DNA of 64,000 nucleotides from Melampsora larici-populina 98AG31 (Eukaryota; Basidiomycota; Pucciniomycetes; Pucciniales; Melampsoraceae). A program made the translations under genes and the position numbers. The notes beneath the pieces are model-generated. The model did not search any database. It had not been told where the DNA came from and was given only the letters and a program-made list of their open reading frames with translations. Position 1 is the stretch's first letter; each line of letters opens with the position of its first letter. This document shows positions 58,483 to 64,000 of the stretch, in pieces. Location: positions 295,260 through 359,259 of the forward strand of contig NW_006768786.1 in assembly GCF_000204055.1 (NCBI RefSeq), in the 5' to 3' direction.

Positions 58483-58500
58483 GGTTATGAGCCCAGCCAG
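58483..58500 (+). promoter_or_regulatory. Primer binding site of half-tRNA type
   Basis: Directly after the 5' LTR the sequence reads GGTTATGAGCCCAGCC. Its complement, GGGCTCATAACC, is the anticodon stem-loop of initiator Met tRNA (anticodon CAT). Drosophila copia and yeast Ty5 prime from this internal tRNA region, not from the tRNA 3' end. Confidence 0.8.
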
Positions 58501-58534
58501 CACATCTTAAACAGATTCAGCGCTACCACTTTAT

Positions 58535-61500
58535 ATGAGTGATAATCAAGTCCTCGACAATCAAACTCTCGACGACTCTACTGCACCATCGACATCTTCA
58601 GCACAATCTCCAGTTCGCTCCAACTTTCCAGCCCCAATTCTCAATATGTCCAATCTCAACTCGGCTTCCGAAGCCAAGGACATTGCTCCTCTGGAGCATG
58701 ACTGGCAAAGGTGGTCTCCACTGATGCTTGCTCATTTTATGGAATGGGATCTCGATGCCATTGTTGATGGCACCAAAGCTGCACCTGCAGACGACGCAAC
58801 TGATGAGGTAAAACTTGCTTATCTCAAACGACAAAAGAAGGCTGCCGGTTTCATTTCTCGCAAACTAAGCCCTGAAAACCGAGCCCTTGTTATCAACTCG
58901 ACTAACATCAAAGATCCCAAAGCTATCTGGGATGCTTTGGTTAAGCTCTACGCCTCCACTAAAGCTCGTAACCGAGCTCGTATCTTGCGTAAATTTCTTA
59001 ATCTCAAATGTGCAGATAACTCTCTTGAAATTTTTCTCATTGAATACTGACGCATCACTCATGAAATGACGGAGGTTTTGTTTAAAATCGATGATGATAT
59101 TCTCGCCCACATGCTTCTCTCTAAACTTTCTCCTCGCTATCATTCCACTCGAGATTTATTATCGCACACTGCTGAGACTTCAGATACCCTTCTCTCTCTC
59201 GATCAAGTTTTTGAGCATCTACAACAACTTGTGCTTGATAATCAACCCGGTGCTGCTTCTACTCCTAGTCCTGCTGCCCTAATCGCCGAGCGTCGTTCTA
59301 CTCCTACCTATGAGCGCTGCTTAAATGGTAGTCATAATCCTTTAACTGCTCATTCTGAAGAAAAATGTTATCAATTGCATCCCGAGTTAAAACCTTCTCG
59401 AAACAATCGAAACTCTTCTCGTGGTTCAGCGAATGCTACGATAAGTGGTACGGTCCTCGCTACCTACGTCTTCAATGCTACCCTTACCGGCAAACCTGTT
59501 CTTGACTCAGGCGCTTCTCAATCCATGTTTAGCCTACAATCTAGCTTTGTTAGTTATCGACCTTGCCACGCCACCATCAATGTCGCCAACGGTCAACAAA
59601 TCAACGCCGTTGGAATTGGAACCGTCTCCGGAACTCATGACGGTAAAACCATTTCCATTACCGACTGTCTTCACGTTCCCCAGCTTCAAACAAATCTCGT
59701 CAGCATGGTTGCTCTTGTCAGAAAAGGTTGCACATTCATATTTACTCCGAGCGCTAGTTTCAACGTTATTCTTGATTCTAATGTGGTACTTACTGGAGAT
59801 ACCAAAAGTGGAGTTATGGAGATTAATCTGAACTTAGGCAAGTCACCGCTGCATTCTCTCGCCACGACCAACTTCACTAACTCAGTCACTCTTCACAGAC
59901 GCCTAGGTCATCCCGGTCCTATCCCTTTTGAAAAAGCTTTTCCCGGTTTAAAATTCTCTGATCCTTGTGAATCTTGTGTACTTTCCAAACATCACCGTCT
60001 CCCTTTTAAAGGTCATCTTCCCACAGCCTGTGATCGCTTATCTGTGTTACATAGTGATTTGAGTGGCTTAATTTCTCCTGTTTCTCTTGGCGGCGGAAAA
60101 TATTACTTTAAAATCACGGATCAATTCTCAAATTTCAAATTTGTCTATATTCTAAAATCTAAATGTCAAACTTTTTCATCTTTTGTTCAATTCAAAGCCC
60201 TTATTGAAAATCAAACCAATTTGAAGATCAAAACCATGATCAATGACAACGGAGGAGAGTACACTTCAAATCAGTTCACTGAGTTTCTTAAGAATGAAGG
60301 CATTAAGATGGATTTTACCGCACCTTATACACCTCAACAAAACTCCATTTCCGAAAGAGGTAATAGAACCACCTCTGAAAGAGCTCGAGCATTACTTAAA
60401 CAAGCCAGTCTTCCTCTACTTTTCTGGGCTGAAGCTGTATCTACCACTGTCTATCTCAAAAACTTAACTCCTATTGCTAGAGATAACTTTGTCACACCTT
60501 ATGAAACTTGGTTTGGTAAACCTCCTTCTTACTCCCATCTTCGCGTATTTGGTTGCTTGGCCTATGTGCATGTGGGCAAGGAACGAAGAGCTAGTAAGTT
60601 TTCTGACGTGGCAAAGAAGGGTGTTCTTTTAGGGTATCAAGGGTCTATGCATAATTATCGTGTATGGCTTCTTGATGAGCAACGAGTAGTCTACAGTCAT
60701 GATGTGGTCTTTAACGAAGAAGTTTTCCCTTTTGCCGATCCAATCGTACGAGCTCATTTTGATAGTAGATTCGACTCAGGCTTACACTCAACTTTAGAAG
60801 AAGACGACGAGTTCAGTCAGGCTGAAGAACCTCTTATTCCCTCACCTATTCATTCACTCAGCTACGATGAAGATCTTTCCCCAGCGGTTGATGAAGGTTT
60901 AACTAATTCTATTTCTCAAAACCACACTCCGGAGCCACCTGAACAACCTCTTCGTGACCCAACTCCTGAACCACCTGACACTCCGCCTCGCACACCAACA
61001 CCTGATCCACCATCCAGAGAACCCACTCCTCCGCTTGAGCGACTTGAACCTACTGGTTCTACTAACCGACCATCCTTCCAGATGATACCAGCCACTATTC
61101 CAGCACCCAAAGCCATTTCGAGTGCCATTGACATGTCCAACATCATCACTCACAAACGGAGAGCAAACGTCGCTCGAAGTCAACCGTCTGAACCCCAATC
61201 CTACCGACAAGCCATGTCTTGACCTGATTCCAAAGCCTGGGAAATCGCCATCCAAAAGGAACTCTCGGCACTCATCGAGATGGGTGTATTCACCAAAATG
61301 GAACTACCTGCCGGTGCCCATGCTCTTGGAACGACTTGGGCCTTCCGATTGAAGACTAATGAAGACAACGTCATTATCAAACACAAAGCTCGTTTATGCG
61401 CTCAAGGCTTCTCGCAAATACCTGGTCTAGATTATAATGAAACCTATGCCCCAACGGGACGAGCCTCAAGTATGCGACTTGCACTTAGTGTTTGTGGAAC

Positions 61501-62728
61501 TGAGGATCTTGAGATCCAACTCATGGATGCTGTTGGTGCTTTTCTCAACGGAATTCCGGAAGAAGTACTTTACGTCAAAATACCGCAAGGCTACACTCCG
61601 AAGATGACTGGTAAGAACATTGTGCTGCTTCTGAATCGGACTTTATATGGTTTGAAGCAATCGCCTCGGTGCTGGTACATCATGGTTAAGGATTTCTTTG
61701 CAACTATCAATTTCATTCCTTCGCAGTCCGACCCTTGTTTGTTTATCTCGTCCGACCCATCTTGGAGATGTTTTGTTCATCTGCATGTAGATGACATGCT
61801 CGTCATGGGAGTCAATACTCAACGCTTTTCTGATCTTATTCAAACTCGCTTCAAGATGGAAGATATGGGCGAATGCTCTTTCTATCTCGGCATGCGTATG
61901 GAGCGTGATCGACTGGCCAAAACTGTAACACTCACTCAAGACAAATACATACTGAACATGCTTGAGGAGTATGGCATGTCTGATTGCCATCCTGTGTCGA
62001 CTACGATGATCCCTGGCTCCTACTTAACACCTGCCTCTGATTCCGACCATCAAGAATTTCTCAATTCAGGACTGAACTACAACCGAGCGGTAGGCCTTCT
62101 GAACTATCTAGTCTTATGCACCCAACCTGATCTGGCTTTCACAGCTGGTCAGTTGGCTCAACATTTGAAGAAACCTGGCCCTAATCATTGGGCAGCTTTT
62201 AAACGTGTACTTCGTTACTTGCAAGGTACTTATAATGATGGTCTGGTATTAGGTGGTGGTCCGATTGAACTCAAAGTTTTCGCTGACTCAGATTACGCTG
62301 GATGTCCAACTACTCGTCGGTCAACCACTGGATTCATTGCTCATGTAGGGGGTGGCTGCGTTAGTTGGCAATCTCGCAAGCAAGCTTCGGTATCAACTTC
62401 ATCAACTGAGGCCGAGTATCGTGCAGCTTATGAGGCTGCTCAAGAAGCGATATTTTTAAGAAGGGTACTCAGTGATCTTGGATGTCCTCAATCAGCAAGC
62501 ACACCTCTTTTATGCGACAATCAAATTTCTTTAGCCTTACAGAAAAATCCTCTATTCAAAGATCGATCAAAACACTTTGCTGTGCATCTGCATTGGATTA
62601 GAGAAAAAGTACATGATGGAACCATTTTACCTACTTACGTGTCAACTAAGGAGATGCTAGCTGATGTTTGCACCAAGTCACTTCACAAGCCTCAACATCA
62701 ATATATTCTCAGCTTATTTAGAACTTAG
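58535..62728 (+). pseudogene. Copia Gag-Pol polyprotein with two in-frame stops (~1397 codons)
   Basis: One frame runs from ATG 58535 to the stop at 62726-62728, broken by TGA at 59048-59050 and 61220-61222. Gag is seen as WQRWSPLMLAHFMEWDLDA and KAIWDALVKLYAS; a short Cys/His motif (CLNGSHNP…H…C) follows. Protease has VLDSGASQSMF. Integrase has an HHCC-type head (HRRLGHPG…CESCVLSKH) and the catalytic residues in VLHSDLSGL, NDNGGEY and QQNSISERGN. Reverse transcriptase has AFLNGIPEEVLYVKIPQGY and the active-site motif LHVDDMLVMG. RNase H has FADSDYAGC and STSSTEAEYRA. Both stops would be CGA by one C-to-T change. Apart from them the frame is whole, so the insertion is fairly young. Confidence 0.93.
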
Positions 62729-62740
62729 GATGCTTACTAT

Positions 62741-62750
62741 TGAGGGGGGG
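62741..62750 (+). promoter_or_regulatory. Polypurine tract for plus-strand priming
   Basis: TGAGGGGGGG lies directly before the 3' LTR start (62751), the expected place for second-strand priming in an LTR retrotransposon. Confidence 0.8.
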
Positions 62751-63626
62751 TATTGAGAACCGTATTTTCTCTTCATAGCACTAGTAACCATCCAGCCTGT
62801 CCGCTTTGAGCTTTTCCTTCTATTTGTTTCTTTTTGTTCTATGTTTCTTATTTCGTTTTAACTAATCCCAAAGCGGTGAATGAGAGTCACAATTACAGCC
62901 GTTGTGAGAACTATTGGTAAGTTTTGAGGTGATGGGTGTCGCCGAGTTTTAACTAGAGTTTAATCTTTGGTCCAAAACTCAGTTTTTTTTGATCTCACAG
63001 GCCTAAACCTTGTTTTGGCTCCTGCAATATGCCTGTATCTCACGGTACTCATGGTCAAAAAGGAGTTTTTTTTAGTTTTTGCCAGTTTTGGATTAAATCT
63101 CGACACAACACAAAATAAAAAAAAGTTACCGTTAGTTCTCACAACGGCTGTACTTCATGTATCGCAAACCTATGTCTAGAGAAACTTACCGTATAAAAGA
63201 TGTGCTTCATGATTGTTGTTCCGTTTTCCTCACTCAATCATTGTCTCATCTTTCTCGCGCACCTTTCTACAGGTGCCTACTTTCTCTTATCTCACTCTCT
63301 AGTGATCCTGGCTTTATAGTGCCCATACTCACTAAGTGTCGTGATTCTTCAGGTGCCTACTTTCTCTTATCTCACTCTCTAGTGATCCTTATAATAAATT
63401 ACTCAATCATTGTCTCATCTTTCTCGCGCACCTTTCTACAGGTGCCTACTTTCTCTTATCTCACTCTCTAGTGATCCTGGCTTTATAGTGCCCATACTCA
63501 CTAAGTGTCGTGATTCTTCAGGTGCCTACTTTCTCTTATCTCACTCTCTAGTGATCCTGGCTTTATAGTGCCCATACTCACTAAGTGTCGTGATTCTTCA
63601 GACATCTGCCCCTGCCTATTTTATTA
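62751..63626 (+). repeat. 3' LTR of the copia element (876 bp) with a MITE inside
   Basis: It starts TATTGAGAACCG and ends TATTTTATTA like the 5' LTR. It is longer because a 255-bp MITE interrupts it at 62896, and the 80-bp tandem units are arranged differently (63272-63600). Confidence 0.9.
62896..63150. mobile_element. 255-bp pogo-like MITE inserted in the 3' LTR
   Basis: The left end begins CAGCCGTTGTGAGAACTATT and the reversed right end begins CAGCCGTTGTGAGAACTAAC. TA flanks both sides. The 5' LTR has the uninterrupted site (…CACAATTACTTCATG…), which proves the insertion happened after the copia element integrated. Confidence 0.93.
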
Positions 63627-63631
63627 CATTC

Positions 63632-64000
63632 ATTGGTCTTATGAGTCCAAATCCAGTGCAAATCTTTGTTGTATCATGTTTCAACTCATTTTGTCCTTTA
63701 GTTATTTAAATCCCTTCAATGCATAGGCACTTACAGTACTCAAAGCTACACATGTACATGGATATAGTTTTCTTATTTGATTTCTTGTTTTTTCTTGTGG
63801 GGAAAAAAGTATATTTGGCCGGTCCCAGAACATATAGCTTTGAAGACCCCCACATAATTTCTATTGGAATCTCTGACTTACCTCATGCCTTGTGTTGGAC
63901 ATTGACACTCGAGATGAGATCGTAGAAGATGGTTGATGACTTGGTCGCTGTGTACATAGATTGTAGTAAAGGGCAGGAACGATCAGTGCAGACGAGGAGC
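63632..64000. other. Sequence after the copia element, no gene recognised
   Basis: Only short frames are present up to the window end. Confidence 0.4.

Larger units (their letters stand above)
57859..63626 (+). mobile_element. Ty1/copia LTR retrotransposon (5.8 kb), broken by two TGA codons
   Basis: Two long direct repeats bound a Gag-Pol region. The 5 bases CATTC flank the element (57854-57858 and 63627-63631). Domain order protease, integrase, reverse transcriptase, RNase H is that of Ty1/copia. The LTRs begin TATTGAGAACCG and end TATTTTATTA, so they do not have the usual TG…CA ends. The element lies 100 bases downstream of the propeller gene, in the same orientation. Confidence 0.93.

Noticed and set aside
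59048..59050. Programmed stop-codon readthrough in copia as an alternative to a nonsense change
   Set aside because: A second TGA lies before reverse transcriptase, and other transposons here show the same TGA pattern, so mutation is the simpler explanation.
1..64000. tRNA, rRNA, CRISPR array or bacterial-type operon
   Set aside because: No cloverleaf with A and B box, no rRNA motifs and no regular repeat-spacer array were seen; introns throughout mark the DNA as eukaryotic.

Overview
The window looks like nuclear DNA of a rust fungus (Pucciniales, Basidiomycota). The reasons are many short GT-AG introns of about 50-100 bases, compact housekeeping genes with fungal-type products, a short secreted Cys-rich protein, and a dense mix of Plavaka, hAT, Tc1/mariner, Helitron and Ty1/copia elements. 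Genus is not decided. No tRNA, rRNA or CRISPR array was seen. All exon coordinates are my own splice reconstructions from reading frame and splice-site logic; no RNA evidence was available.

Layout. 0-3.7 kb: the 3' part of a Helitron (helicase, then a spliced accessory gene that I reconstruct as 213 aa) with a CACTA-type MITE. 3.9-8.3 kb: two conserved genes on the plus strand, a TAPT1/Emp65-family ER membrane protein and LSM5, the latter with a 6-base exon. 8.6-9.0 kb: a decayed DNA-level copy of the 3' end of the CPSF30 gene found at 32-33 kb. 9.6-11.6 kb: a nine-exon BTB gene (minus) with a pogo-like insertion 54 bases before its ATG. 11.6-15.2 kb: nested MITEs and a non-autonomous Mutator-like element with exact 9-bp target duplications. 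15.5-24.5 kb: a probable ~8.9 kb Plavaka (CMC) element containing a broken transposase and an apparently intact eight-exon accessory gene of unknown function. 26-29 kb: a hAT transposase broken by a solo LTR and three TGA codons.

30-45 kb is mostly host sequence: a 129-aa secreted Cys-rich protein (minus), YTH1/CPSF30 (minus), a long disordered protein with a probable GC-AG intron (plus) and an SDE3/MOV10-type helicase (plus). 46-52.2 kb: a 6.2 kb Tc1/mariner element with an intact DD34E transposase and, on the other strand, an intact-looking 539-aa passenger gene. 52.4-55.7 kb: a second long-TIR, 9-bp-TSD element and remnants of copia and LINE elements. 56.1-57.8 kb: a secreted six-bladed-propeller-like (TRI14-like) gene. 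57.9-63.6 kb: a Ty1/copia element with 5-bp target duplications, a half-tRNA type primer site, and two in-frame TGA codons.

Two themes recur. First, terminal repeats and target duplications let nine insertions be bounded to the base. Second, nearly every premature stop in the transposons is TGA in a place where CGA would fit the frame, which fits C-to-T change at CpG. The two transposons that carry extra spliced genes with open frames are the least expected content.
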